Assembly: GCA_049840395.1 (NCBI GenBank)
Contig: JASGLD010000005.1
Span: 62,001-126,000 of the forward strand
Length of the DNA stretch: 64,000 nucleotides
Source of the DNA: CAILZL01 sp049840395
GTDB lineage: Bacteria > Pseudomonadota > Gammaproteobacteria > Steroidobacterales > Steroidobacteraceae
Direction of reading: 5' to 3'
Shown here: positions 15,918 through 25,502 of the stretch, piece by piece
How positions within the stretch are numbered: position 1 is the first letter of the stretch
How the letters are laid out: each line of letters begins with the position of its first letter
Program-made: the position numbers and the translations under genes
Notes under the pieces: generated by a model
Database searches by the model: none
Seen by the model: the letters and a program-made list of their open reading frames with translations, nothing else
Told to the model about the DNA's origin: nothing

Positions 15918-16292
15918 TCATGGCATTGGTTCGCCAAACGATAGTTCATTGCCTGTTGGATCGATCACTCTGAAATCCCGCATGCCGTATGGCCGATCTG
16001 CCAAAGGGATGGTGACGTTGCCACCGGCTTGAACAACGCGATCATGAAAGGCATCAACGTTGTGTGTTTCGAAGTACGCGCGCGCGATGCTTAACTGGCT
16101 TCCAGATTCAACCGCCAGGTTGATCTCAGCTGCATCGCGACACACGCTGGCGTTGCTGATGGGCTCACCCCAGGTCCAGGCGATTTGAAACCCGAGAACT
16201 TGCTGGTACCAATCCAAAGCCTGCGATATGTCGAAGACGTGGAAGATGGGAGTTGCGCTGACTAAGCTGGCGTTGTCGTTGGTCATATCCAT
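15918..16292 (-). CDS. VOC (glyoxalase/bleomycin-resistance) family protein
   Basis: A 124-residue protein with one pair of beta-alpha-beta-beta-beta modules of the vicinal oxygen chelate fold. Seen: TPIFHVFDISQALDWYQQVLGF near 14-35, the usual opening of the first module, and FRVIDPTGNELSFGEP at the C-terminus with the metal-position glutamate. Substrate cannot be told; relatives include antibiotic-binding proteins and small dioxygenases. It stands alone between leuA and a CBS protein. Confidence 0.82.
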   Translation of the reverse strand: MDMTNDNASLVSATPIFHVFDISQALDWYQQVLGFQIAWTWGEPISNASVCRDAAEINLAVESGSQLSIARAYFETHNVDAFHDRVVQAGGNVTIPLADRPYGMRDFRVIDPTGNELSFGEPMP

Positions 16293-16372
16293 ATTGCTTG
16301 TGCCCGATTTTTGCCGAAAGAATTAACGAGCTTTTTGATAAAGCTCGGGGATCGGAATGCAGAGGCAGAGCA

Positions 16373-16398
16373 CCCTCTCCCGGCGACCGGGAGAGGGG
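16373..16398. repeat. Short GC-rich palindromic repeat, CCCTCTCCC type
   Basis: CCCTCTCCCGG followed by four to five bases and its inverted copy, just after the CBS gene. The same design with slightly different stems occurs at 29834, 29931 and 51539, so this is a dispersed palindromic repeat of the chromosome. Confidence 0.65.
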
Positions 16399-16403
16399 AT
16401 CAA

Positions 16404-16838
16404 TTAACTGGCGATGTATTTTTCCAGCTGCGTGATGGTTTGTTGTTGTTCGTCCATCACGGCCTTCACCAGATCACCGATGGAAATCATGCCGATCAAC
16501 TTGCCCTTCTCCATCACAGGTAGGTGACGAACACGGCGATCGGTAACCAATTGCATGCAGTGATGTACGCTGTCCTCCGGTGAAATTGTGATCACGGGAC
16601 TGGTCATGATCTGCCACACCGGCGTCTCGGCAGAGGAACGCCCATGCAGAATGACTTTGCGGGCGTAGTCGCGTTCGGAAACGATGCCTACCAGGCTGGG
16701 ACCGCGCATTACCGGCAGTGCGCCGATATGTTTTTCCGCCATGAGTTGAATGGCTTCCAGCACCGGATCTTCGGCCTCGATAGACCAGACTTCCCTGCCC
16801 GCCTGTTTTTCACCCAATAGATGCTTAACACGCAACAT
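16404..16838 (-). CDS. Tandem CBS domain protein
   Basis: A 144-residue protein made almost entirely of a CBS pair (Bateman module) that usually binds adenine nucleotides. First CBS about 14-70 (IGALPVM, LVGIVSERDYAR), second about 76-135 (VRHLPVM, LIGMISIGDLVK). No catalytic domain is fused. Such stand-alone pairs sense energy charge and regulate partner proteins; no partner is evident from the neighbours. Confidence 0.9.
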   Translation of the reverse strand: MLRVKHLLGEKQAGREVWSIEAEDPVLEAIQLMAEKHIGALPVMRGPSLVGIVSERDYARKVILHGRSSAETPVWQIMTSPVITISPEDSVHHCMQLVTDRRVRHLPVMEKGKLIGMISIGDLVKAVMDEQQQTITQLEKYIAS

Positions 16839-16925
16839 AGCCAGCCCTCCGGAAAATCGTTGGGAACTGGCGTCGATTCTAGTCCTGCCGCCCCGTGGGC
16901 AGGCAAGACGGATTTACTTAAGCAA

Positions 16926-17240
16926 TTATTTGAAAGCAGGACTGCTGCGAATCATTTGTTCGGCGGCCAGCCAATCCTGCAACTCGCAACCCGGTGCAAA
17001 GTGGCGCTGCTCGGCAAGGAAGTACGCGGCGGTGGCGATCATGGGCGTCAAATCCGCAGGCTGTGCAGCTTTAGGCGCGACAACTTTCTTGGTGGATGTT
17101 TTACGTTTAACAGGAGCGGCGGCCGGCTCAGCCTTAACCGCATCGCTTTTTTTGGCCGGTTTGCTCGATTTAGATTCGGCGGCCTTGGCAGCCCGCACCT
17201 TGGTTGTGCGGGCAGCAGGCGTTACAGGGACAGTTTCCAT
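16926..17240 (-). CDS. DUF2934 protein with lysine/alanine-rich N-terminal tail
   Basis: A 104-residue protein. Residues 1-62 are a low-complexity tail rich in Lys, Ala and Pro, similar in composition to histone H1-like tails. Residues about 68-100 (IATAAYFLAEQRHFAPGCELQDWLAAE) match the DUF2934 helical motif, a small domain of unknown function with the I-x-x-x-A-Y-x-x-A-E and D-W-x-x-A-E pattern. The tail may bind nucleic acid; that is only an inference from composition. Confidence 0.75.
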   Translation of the reverse strand: METVPVTPAARTTKVRAAKAAESKSSKPAKKSDAVKAEPAAAPVKRKTSTKKVVAPKAAQPADLTPMIATAAYFLAEQRHFAPGCELQDWLAAEQMIRSSPAFK

Positions 17241-17360
17241 CGTAACTCCTCATCCAGTCGGTGATGTCTGGAAAGAGGCATGTACCATGCCAGCAACAGC
17301 TAAATTCCGTTATACGCAGTTTGCTGGCTTATCCCCGTAGCAATCCCCGGGCGCTACGGA

Positions 17361-17843
17361 TTAGTGGTGATGACCGCCCGGTCCATGCACATGGCCGTGG
17401 CTCAATTCTTCCTTGGTCGCGGCGCGCACTTCGATGATCTTCACTGCGAAGTGCAGGGTTTGATCGGCCAGCGGATGATTGCCATCCACGGTGATGGTGT
17501 CGGCCGCCACCTTGGTGACGGTCACGGTACGCGGACCATGATTGGAATCGGCATGAAATTGCATGCCCACTTCCACCTTGGGGATGCCTTCAAAAGCACT
17601 GCGCGGTACTTCCTGAATCAAGGAAGCATCGTGCACGCCATAACCTTCTGCCGGTGGAATGCTGACATTTACGGCATCGCCGGCGCTCTTACCTTCCAAA
17701 GCCTTTTCCAGACCAGGAATGAGATTGCCATTGCCTTGCAGGTAGGCCAATGGCTCGGAGCCCTCGGAAGAATCCAACACCTCGCCCGCATCGTTTTTCA
17801 GGGTGTAGTGAATCTGCACAGCAGTGTTTTTGGCGATTTGCAT
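17361..17843 (-). CDS. slyD: FKBP-type peptidyl-prolyl isomerase SlyD
   Basis: A 160-residue SlyD. The FKBP core is interrupted by the insert-in-flap chaperone domain (about 70-125), and the C-terminus is histidine-rich (SHGHVHGPGGHHH, 148-160), which in SlyD binds nickel and other metals. Seen: YTLKNDAGEVLDSSEGSEPLAYLQG with the active-site tyrosine and aspartate, and PPAEGYGVHD at the flap start. It works as a folding helper and supplies nickel to hydrogenase or urease in other bacteria; neither is encoded here. Confidence 0.95.
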   Translation of the reverse strand: MQIAKNTAVQIHYTLKNDAGEVLDSSEGSEPLAYLQGNGNLIPGLEKALEGKSAGDAVNVSIPPAEGYGVHDASLIQEVPRSAFEGIPKVEVGMQFHADSNHGPRTVTVTKVAADTITVDGNHPLADQTLHFAVKIIEVRAATKEELSHGHVHGPGGHHH

Positions 17844-17986
17844 GGGAGCTCCGAAACGCGGGCCTTAAAAGGGGGCGGCACTACATCATGCGAGCGCGAG
17901 CGCGTCAAATCAGCGGTCTCTACACCGGAGGGCGGGCTGGCGACCGTCCGCGTTTACCCCGCCCCTACAATTTGATTTGCAATGGG

Positions 17987-18886
17987 TCAGGCACGGACGG
18001 GCTGTGCAGCCGGTGTACCGCGCTCGCGGGCTGAGGCGGTGGTAATGACCCCCGCAATCACCAATACCGCGCCCAGGCATTGGGCACCGGATACCGACTG
18101 CCCCAGGGCAACGCCGATCAAGGTGGTAAATAACGGCACCAGATTAATGAAGATGGCCGCGCGCCCGGCACCGATACGAGCAATGCCGGTGTTAAACCAG
18201 AGATAAGCCAGCACCGTGCCGAACAGGGCCATAACGGCAATGGCGAGCGCGACGCTGGGCATCGGTAAGATCAACAGATCATCAGCCGTCACAGCCGCCA
18301 TGGTGACCAACAAGATTGCGCCCACCAAGATGGTGGCTGTAGTCATCAACAAGGTCGGCAGGCCGCGAATGAAACGCCGCGGCATCACGCCGTACAACGC
18401 CCAGCAAGCACAGCCCACCAACATCAACAGATCGCCGTGGGTAAAACTCAAGGTCAGCAGATTATGCAACGAGCCTTTGCTGACAATCAGCACCACGCCG
18501 CTCAGACTGATCGCAAAGCCCAGCAATTGCCGCGGCAAGATGCGCTCGCCATTCAACCAGGCAGACAAGATCGCGGTCAGCGCCGGATAGAAACTCATGA
18601 TCAAGGCGGCATTGACCGAAGATGTCGTCTGCAGACCAAAGAACATGGCTGCGTTAAATCCAAATACGCCAATGACGCCCATTGCCACCAGCGGCCAGAA
18701 ATTGCGGCGCACTGCCGCGCCATCCCAAGTCCGATGCCAGGCCAAATAAGCAGCCATCACCACGCCCGCCAATGCGAAACGCCAGGCCGCCACCGACAGC
18801 GGCGATAGATAGGCAACCGCATACTTGCCGAGGTGGAATACGGCGGCCCAGAAGAAAGTAGTCAGTACCAAGAAAACATAGGTCAT
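17987..18886 (-). CDS. EamA/DMT superfamily transporter
   Basis: A ten-helix drug/metabolite transporter of the EamA family, 299 residues from the chosen ATG. Two EamA repeats are visible: the first opening with TTFFWAAVFHLGKYAV, the second with GCACWALYGVMPRRF. An upstream ATG at 18916 adds ten polar residues and is less like the usual family start. It is divergent from a LysR-type gene 82 bases away, a classic regulator-target pair. Substrate unknown, often amino acids or metabolites. Confidence 0.87.
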   Translation of the reverse strand: MTYVFLVLTTFFWAAVFHLGKYAVAYLSPLSVAAWRFALAGVVMAAYLAWHRTWDGAAVRRNFWPLVAMGVIGVFGFNAAMFFGLQTTSSVNAALIMSFYPALTAILSAWLNGERILPRQLLGFAISLSGVVLIVSKGSLHNLLTLSFTHGDLLMLVGCACWALYGVMPRRFIRGLPTLLMTTATILVGAILLVTMAAVTADDLLILPMPSVALAIAVMALFGTVLAYLWFNTGIARIGAGRAAIFINLVPLFTTLIGVALGQSVSGAQCLGAVLVIAGVITTASARERGTPAAQPVRA

Positions 18887-18968
18887 GATCGGTCCATTGC
18901 GGAATACCTGCCGCATTGACGCTATGCAGCATGGCTACCTATTATCGTGATTCAATTGCATCACCATA

Positions 18969-19922
18969 GTGCCGACCATGGGAAATGGTTTTCCAAAAAC
19001 TGCCGTACTGAACATCGACTGGAACGATTTGAAGTACTTTCTGGCCGTGGCGCGCAGCGGCAGCCTGACCGCTGCTGCGCAAACACTGGACAGCAGCACT
19101 TCCACCGTATCGCGGCACATTGATGCCCTTGAGCAGCGCATGGGCGTGAAGCTGTTTCTGCGCACGCAAAGTGGTTACCTGCTCAGCGATGCCGGCCAGG
19201 ACATTCTGGAACCCGTATCTGCCATCGAACAATCCATGTTAGCCGTAGAGCGTCGCAATGATGCATCGGCGCTCAATTCAGAATTGCGCGGCAAAGTTCG
19301 CCTAGCCACTTCCGATGGCTTGGCCGCCTACTTGGTAGCACCGCATCTACAGCAATTCTGGCAACGGCATCCACAGGTACAGGTTGAATTACTGACCAGT
19401 GTTGCGATAGTGGATTTGAATCGTCGCGAAGCGGATCTGGCCTTGCGCTTCGTCAATCCTGCAGAACAGCTCAATGCGCAGGACTACATCGCCTTGAATT
19501 TGGGTGCTGTGCAATTCGGCGCCTATTGTGCCAGCAAGGTGCTGCCCGGCTCATCATTGGAGGTGCGTGAAGCAGCACAGCAACTGGACTTCATATCTTG
19601 GAATGAAAGCTGGTCAAGCTTACCCATGATGGAATGGTTACCTAATTTGTTCGGCAACAAGGTACCGCTGCTAACCACCAACAATTTGTTAGTACAGCAT
19701 CAAGCCGCGCGTGCCGGCTTGGGCATCGCTCTGCTGCCTGACTACATGGGTGATGATGACCCACTACTATGTCGCTTGATCTTACCCGAGAACATCAACG
19801 CGCAACGTGCTTTGTGGCTGGTATATCACCGCGATCTCAAAAACAGCCAGCGCGTGATCGCCATGCGCGACTTCCTCAAAGACCTGGTTGGACAACGCCT
19901 ATCTAAACAGCAGCAGCCATAA
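18969..19922 (+). CDS. LysR-type transcriptional regulator
   Basis: A 317-residue LysR regulator. The HTH lies at about 17-75 (DLKYFLAVARSGSLTAAAQTLDSSTSTVSRHI), preceded by some 14 extra residues; ATG codons at 18969 and 18978 are both possible starts. The effector domain follows with a C-terminal part ALLPDYMGDDDP. It probably controls the divergent EamA transporter gene. It ends 77 bases before the end of the convergent AsmA gene. Confidence 0.88.
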   Translation: MPTMGNGFPKTAVLNIDWNDLKYFLAVARSGSLTAAAQTLDSSTSTVSRHIDALEQRMGVKLFLRTQSGYLLSDAGQDILEPVSAIEQSMLAVERRNDASALNSELRGKVRLATSDGLAAYLVAPHLQQFWQRHPQVQVELLTSVAIVDLNRREADLALRFVNPAEQLNAQDYIALNLGAVQFGAYCASKVLPGSSLEVREAAQQLDFISWNESWSSLPMMEWLPNLFGNKVPLLTTNNLLVQHQAARAGLGIALLPDYMGDDDPLLCRLILPENINAQRALWLVYHRDLKNSQRVIAMRDFLKDLVGQRLSKQQQP

Positions 19923-19999
19923 CATTCGCTACGGCAATGCGCCTTGCCACATCGCGACTTCGGCACCGCTCAGCGCAATGAGAGTTTGAAGAGAATAAA

Positions 20000-22013
20000 T
20001 TAGAAACTCATGGTCGGCTGGCGGCTGGCAAAACGCGTTACGTCGTAGCTCATTAATTTTGCTGCTGGAGTGGGCTTGGTTTGCGTGGCCTTGACCGGTG
20101 CCGGCTGCTTGGCGTGCGCTTCGGCTTCTTTGATCAAGGCAGTGCAATCGCTGTCCTCGCCGCCCCCGAAGTCGATCAAGGGAATGAATGCCAGTGGCCC
20201 TGACAGAGAACCCAATGCCGCTGCGGCGACTACGCGGCCTGAAACATTTTTCAGTGACGGACCTGCCTTGGGATTTTTGAAAGTGCCCTTGATATTCGAT
20301 GGGCCCGCGCAACGCCACCAGGCTGATGCCCTTGGGATCGGAGGTCAGCCGCAGATCCAGTGTTTCATCCTTGAAGTTTATATGGCCATTGCCATTGACC
20401 ACTGCCTTGCTGGTATCCAGCACCATGGTGTTCACCTGCATATCGCCATCCTTGGCCGCGAGATCGGTGACCATACAACGAATCGGAATGCTCTTATCGC
20501 CACCCAGCAATACGATGACCGAATTGGCCACATCGAGATTAGCCAACCGCACCACCAATTGACTGACCGAACCGCCATTCATCATGAAGGCAATCTGGCC
20601 ATTGGCAGAACCGAGCATCTTGGCGATGGAGTCGCCCTGACTGGCAAACTTGGCGCGGCCACCGATCACGCCGGCGTTGGCCTTCTGAAATTTGAAACCA
20701 GGAAACAATTGATCGATACGGATCTTGCGTAATTGAATATCCGCTTCGGTAACGATGGGCGACTGCTTGGCATTCAAACTGATGGTGGAACGGATGTCGC
20801 CGTCTGCCACGCCGAAGTTAAGCGGATCGAGCGTGAGATGCCCGTCATCCAATTTTAGGTGCGCCGTCATGTCGTCGATGGGCAAACGTTCGTTTTGAAT
20901 ACGCTTGCCCTTGAATTGCACATCGGCATTGGCGGCATACAGCTTGTCGAAGCTGAAAGGCGAGTTGGGCAACACCTTGTTGGGATCGACGATCTTTTCG
21001 CCCGACTCCTCGCGCGCACCGATAAAACCGGAGAGATCTTTCAAATCGAGATTATCTGATTGCAGATTGGCCTTGATGAATTGCGGTTGTGCGCCGCGAT
21101 CCACCGAGAACTGTCCATGCAACTCACTATTGCCGATCTTGCCTGCGAACTGCGGCAAATCCCACAGACTGGCGCTCTGCGTCAACTTTCCAGATACGGA
21201 ATAGGGTTCAGTAGCCGGTAGCGGTACTCCGATCAATGGGAATAGATCCGCCAAGCTGCCGCCCGATAACTCGAACTTCATATCAAGCCCTTCGAGTTGT
21301 AGCGGCTTGATCACCACACCCTGCGCCTGCATACGCGTCTTGCCCACATGACCCGCCAGTTGAATGGGATAACGGCCTTCCAAATCGGCCAAGCTGCTGA
21401 TTGCCCCAACCTCCCCCTGGGCTTCCGTGTCTAAGTCGAGATACTTGCCCTTGGCCTGTACCTGCAGGCGTCGCATGCCTTGATCTTCAATTGATGAAAG
21501 ATCGACGGTTACATCGGCTTTCTCGATGGGACTGCGATAGGTAATACGACCTTGATTGATCTGCAAATCCTGCAAATCAATAGTCTTACCATTGGCTTTT
21601 TTGTCTGGCTGCTGGTTATCGAACAACCAATTGGCCATGCCTGCATCGTTTTTCTCCAGCACCAAAACGGGCTGAGTCAGGCGCACTAACGGCAGAGTGA
21701 CTTCAGGACGAAATACGCTGCGCAAATCCAAAATAACTTCGGCGCGCTGCAGCTGTGCCATCAAGGGTGTCTCGCTCCACTGCGCATTGGCAAATGAGAC
21801 ATCGTTAACGATGATAAGTGGGCGCCAGGAGAGCTTTACATCCAGATCGCCGTTAATGTGAAACTCGCGACCCGTGGCCGCCGTGACACGGCGTTCTACA
21901 AAGCCGCGCAGCATGTTCCACTCGAACAAGTAAACTGCCAAGGCCACCAAAGCCACGAAGGACAGAATGCCAGTCAACCATTTTTGTCTTTTCGTCAGAG
22001 CCATTGTGCCCAT
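20000..22013 (-). pseudogene. AsmA family protein, frameshifted near its C-terminus
   Basis: An AsmA-type envelope protein: one N-terminal membrane anchor (about 12-32), then a long periplasmic beta-rich body; relatives help phospholipid transport or outer-membrane assembly. The frame reads normally through RGPI, then loses family character. One base later the next frame restores it: NIKGTFKNPKAGPSLKNVSG and then LGSLSGPLAFIPLIDFG, the usual AsmA C-terminus, ending at a TAA at 20000-20002. One extra base at about 20298 (C on the plus strand) explains this. Without repair the frame runs on to 19929 with unrelated residues. It may be a real lesion, or a sequence error; repaired length would be about 670 residues. 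Confidence 0.85.
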
Positions 22014-22183
22014 CCGCGTCAAACGAATTTAAAGCATCAATTCGTTTGCAGTGTTACCGGATGATTAAGGAGCGGCAATGCGATGGGACGACCGCGAGAC
22101 TGTAAGAATTTCCTTACCTCTGGCTCATTAATGAGTTACGTCATCTCGAACACATGGTTGTTAACCAGGAAATCGCTTACGAA

Positions 22184-24196
22184 TTATGATTGCGGCACCA
22201 GCCAATTCCCATTGTTATCCATCAGACCCAATCGCTCCTCTCCGCCAACCAAGGCCCGGATGACGATTACGCCGGGCGACAACCAGTAAATACTGCGAAC
22301 AATGTAGGGCGGCTCCTTGAACATCGAAGGGCGCCAATCAGGCGGGAGGTAACCGCCAACAATTGCGTAGCCATCCGAAAACGCACTCGCTTTGGCAAAT
22401 TTTGGCTGTATAACCCATTCACCATTCTGGTCAATAAATCCCACGTTGCGATTAATCAGATTGCTTGCAATCGCAAGACCATCTGCACTGAATAGACTTG
22501 CCGCAGATCTGTCATCCAGCTCAATGCGCCTTCCATCGGCACGCAGTAGTGCCCTCAACCCGCCCATATATCGGGCCACTGCGACCCCACTCGCAGATTC
22601 GCTGATCTGGAAATAACCAGCTTCATGTAACCATTGGCCATCGGGCAGGATCTCTCCCCACAACTCCCCTATCTTGACCTTGGCCACACCATCTTTGAAC
22701 GGTTCTGCGTCGTCAAACCTGGGCCTTAGCATCCATTGCCCTCCCACGTCCTGATAACCCCATACGCCATTTTCTGCAGTTGGCACCCACTGTGCCGACT
22801 GTTTGATTATTTTGGCGGACACATTCGGAGTAATGCTCTTAGCACTGTTGGAATCGACCACTCTATTGACGGCGATTGAATCGCAACCCTGTTGATTACA
22901 AACGCGGAAGTGATTCTGATCAATCCTATCTACTTTGGGGAAAAGAAACGGGATGATCATCTCGCCAGCCCTATTGATTACGCCCTCCCCATAAGTCTCG
23001 CCACTTCCTCGAAACGACAACCACCTTGCAGCAATCGGATCGGTAGGCGCTGCAGGCGTCAGCCACATACCGTTCTTAACAACTACGCCCGGAACACCCG
23101 TCATTTCCACAGTGGCAATCAGACCTGAAAATGCCTGTGCCGAACGGAATTTGGGCTCAATCATCCAACGTCCATTAGCAGCAAGAAATCCAATGGCATC
23201 ACCACCGCGCCTCGGACTATCAGGATTGGCACGCGAAAACGGCAACCCATTCGCCAATAGCGAAGACAATGGCTTCCCCAAACAAGCCACTTCAACAGGC
23301 GCATGTAGCGTCGAAACGCAAGGCTCATCGCCACGCAATAACAGAAGAAACGGCCCCTCATTTATGTAGCTGCCTATGCCACTGACTACTTCCATGAACT
23401 GAAATTCGGGACGCGCCAACCAACGCCCCTCATGGCTCATCAATCCACAACTCCTGTTGGACTCAAAGCGATTGCCAAGTACTTCTGGTGAAAGAGGCGG
23501 CCGATTCGTTTGCGTGCTTGCGATGCAGGCAATAAATACTTCATGAAATAACGGTTCGACCCAGGTGGGAATGGGCGCTTCTGTTTGAAGAATTTTCCCA
23601 GCAGCCGATCTAAGCACAACAGCTTGGTTTTCAGCAGATGTCGTGATTTCAGCATAAGCATCACCGAGCGCCTGTACACTTACCCCCTGCGGCAATCGCC
23701 CTTGATTACGCAAGCTGTTGCGCAATGCCTCATTGGTGGCTGTAAAGTCCAACCATGCAGTCAATGTACTTCGATTTGTCCAGATTGCACTCACGCTGAT
23801 ATCAGCGGAGGAAGCATCATTACCCTTCCCCCGTCTAAACTTCACGTTCCCAGCGGAGGAATTCGAGCCACTTGGTGCCGATGAATACAGCAGTAGCGAC
23901 GGCACATGCAGATAGGAAACCGTCGGCTGTCCAAACGATTGCAGAGTAATCCATTGCGACGAGCCCATCGCCCCATAGTCTTTTAAAGGCGATGCGCTCC
24001 GGAATGGCATAAAGCGAGATTCAAAGTTGCTGCCAGCCGGAACTTTGGTGAAACCACGCGCACTTGCAGATGCCGCCAATGCATCGTTCAAAGAAAACGC
24101 TGCTGTCAATGTGGACAGCAGAACAGCGACAAACTTTGTTCTGATTAGAGAGCTCTGAATGCTGCGCTTCACGATTGCATCAAGTACATTCGCCAT
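22184..24196 (-). CDS. Secreted WG-repeat protein
   Basis: About 670 residues from the chosen ATG. An N-terminal signal peptide (hydrophobic 20-35, cleavage likely after ALA at about 41) is followed by a long beta-rich protein with WG-type repeats: pieces such as VWGYQDVGGQWMLRPRFDDAEPF, VGFIDQNGEWVIQPKFAKASAF and FLAANGRWMIEPKFRSAQAF show the G-(F/Y)-(I/Q)-D-x-x-G-x-W-x-(I/L)-x-P-(K/R)-F cycle of about 45 residues. The open frame extends further upstream but ATG at 24196 gives the signal peptide; it overlaps the upstream gene by 17 bases. Function unknown; WG-repeat proteins are often surface or periplasmic. Visibly more A+T-rich than its neighbours. Confidence 0.75.
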   Translation of the reverse strand: MANVLDAIVKRSIQSSLIRTKFVAVLLSTLTAAFSLNDALAASASARGFTKVPAGSNFESRFMPFRSASPLKDYGAMGSSQWITLQSFGQPTVSYLHVPSLLLYSSAPSGSNSSAGNVKFRRGKGNDASSADISVSAIWTNRSTLTAWLDFTATNEALRNSLRNQGRLPQGVSVQALGDAYAEITTSAENQAVVLRSAAGKILQTEAPIPTWVEPLFHEVFIACIASTQTNRPPLSPEVLGNRFESNRSCGLMSHEGRWLARPEFQFMEVVSGIGSYINEGPFLLLLRGDEPCVSTLHAPVEVACLGKPLSSLLANGLPFSRANPDSPRRGGDAIGFLAANGRWMIEPKFRSAQAFSGLIATVEMTGVPGVVVKNGMWLTPAAPTDPIAARWLSFRGSGETYGEGVINRAGEMIIPFLFPKVDRIDQNHFRVCNQQGCDSIAVNRVVDSNSAKSITPNVSAKIIKQSAQWVPTAENGVWGYQDVGGQWMLRPRFDDAEPFKDGVAKVKIGELWGEILPDGQWLHEAGYFQISESASGVAVARYMGGLRALLRADGRRIELDDRSAASLFSADGLAIASNLINRNVGFIDQNGEWVIQPKFAKASAFSDGYAIVGGYLPPDWRPSMFKEPPYIVRSIYWLSPGVIVIRALVGGEERLGLMDNNGNWLVPQS

Positions 24197-25472
24197 ACTG
24201 TGTTTGGCCTGCTGCATACCACCGTCCATTGATATTGAGATACCAAGCACGATCCACGTAGTACTCACCCAGAATACTATCGATTCCAGTATTGTCCCAC
24301 GCCAGCATGTCCGCCACGCCATCGGCATCAATGTCGATTTCGTGCAGTACAACCTTGGATATGGTCATCGCCACCGATGAGTCGAAACTGGCGGAATCGT
24401 TTTCAGGACTCTGCGGATTCGTAATTCGCGCCGCCCGACTCTTGATGTTCAGTTTTTTGCTCGGCAAAGGTTTGGCGGTAACGAACGACGCCATTAGAAG
24501 CACCGACTGCGGCACCGGCGGAAAATCTTTTGCAGGCGTGGTTACCAGCATCCCCGACGAATCACTAATGGGCGAACCAATGCTGGTGCCCGCATAGTTG
24601 GTACCGCAAAAGGAGTCATCACCATCATTGCTCGCCAACTTTTGCGCTGATAGATATTCCGCGCTCACCAGTCCATTCGACAATAACGAATAGAGCAAAA
24701 TCTTTGGGGCGAATCGCACCTCTGCCTCGCCCACATCGCCAAATCCATTTATACCTGAAATTTCCGGCCCCTCATTGCGCAAAACGTAACCACGCGGCGG
24801 GGCAAGGACAGTAATGGACAGCCTGCTGTGCGTCACAGCTGCCAGGCTATCCGCGTTACCCTCTGATCGCAGCACGACATCGCCATGATTCTTGAAGAAT
24901 GAACTTCTGATCTTTGCCGGCTTAACAGCATTGAAATAAGGCATGGATTCCGGATCAATCGGCTTGCCGCGATTTATCTCCATCTCCACCTTTGGAACCA
25001 CGCCTTCCGCCATCAAACGCTTGGCAGCATCAAACTCTGGCAATGCGTTAATTTTTGCCACTTCGCCGTCTTGTAGCCCGGCATACATACGGTTATAGGC
25101 TTCGCCAGTGCGCAACAAAGCGCCGTACTCGATCAACCCTGCAACAGAAGGTGCAACCCAAAATGACTTCGCAGAATTACCCGCCGCCTCACGTAAAGTT
25201 AGCGGCGCGCCTGCCAACAGATCGCACCGAATATACCCATCCAACCCATTCGGCATGCGAACGGCACACCACTCCCCTTTCCTTTCTGTGATTTGCACCT
25301 GCGTGTTGGCCGGCAACTGCGCCCTAATTGGTGCCGTGACATCGGCAGCATCACGCAGATTTATCCAGCCACCGCGCACCCAGGCGTCTTCGGCATGTGC
25401 TTTCGCGCAGCCAACGGCCAATCCGAATACGGAAGCCATCAAAAAATAAGAGGATCGATTCACAATTTTCAT
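24180..25472 (-). CDS. Secreted protein with N-terminal SH3b-like domain
   Basis: A 430-residue protein with a signal peptide (1-27, ending AKAHA) and an SH3b-like domain at about 30-88 (WINLRDAADVTAPIRAQLPANTQVQITERKGEW has the bacterial SH3 pattern of N-L-R then a V-x-V-x-x-x-x-x-W). The remaining 340 residues have no fold I recognise; near the end DIDADGVADMLAWD looks like a calcium-binding FG-GAP/dockerin-like Asp loop. It is overlapped by the WG-repeat gene and follows a multipass membrane protein by 30 bases, forming a three-gene unit. Bacterial SH3b domains often bind cell-wall peptides. Confidence 0.7.
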   Translation of the reverse strand: MKIVNRSSYFLMASVFGLAVGCAKAHAEDAWVRGGWINLRDAADVTAPIRAQLPANTQVQITERKGEWCAVRMPNGLDGYIRCDLLAGAPLTLREAAGNSAKSFWVAPSVAGLIEYGALLRTGEAYNRMYAGLQDGEVAKINALPEFDAAKRLMAEGVVPKVEMEINRGKPIDPESMPYFNAVKPAKIRSSFFKNHGDVVLRSEGNADSLAAVTHSRLSITVLAPPRGYVLRNEGPEISGINGFGDVGEAEVRFAPKILLYSLLSNGLVSAEYLSAQKLASNDGDDSFCGTNYAGTSIGSPISDSSGMLVTTPAKDFPPVPQSVLLMASFVTAKPLPSKKLNIKSRAARITNPQSPENDSASFDSSVAMTISKVVLHEIDIDADGVADMLAWDNTGIDSILGEYYVDRAWYLNINGRWYAAGQTQYGECT

Positions 25473-25502
25473 CGCACGCCTTCCTAGCTGACCGCATGAG
25501 CT

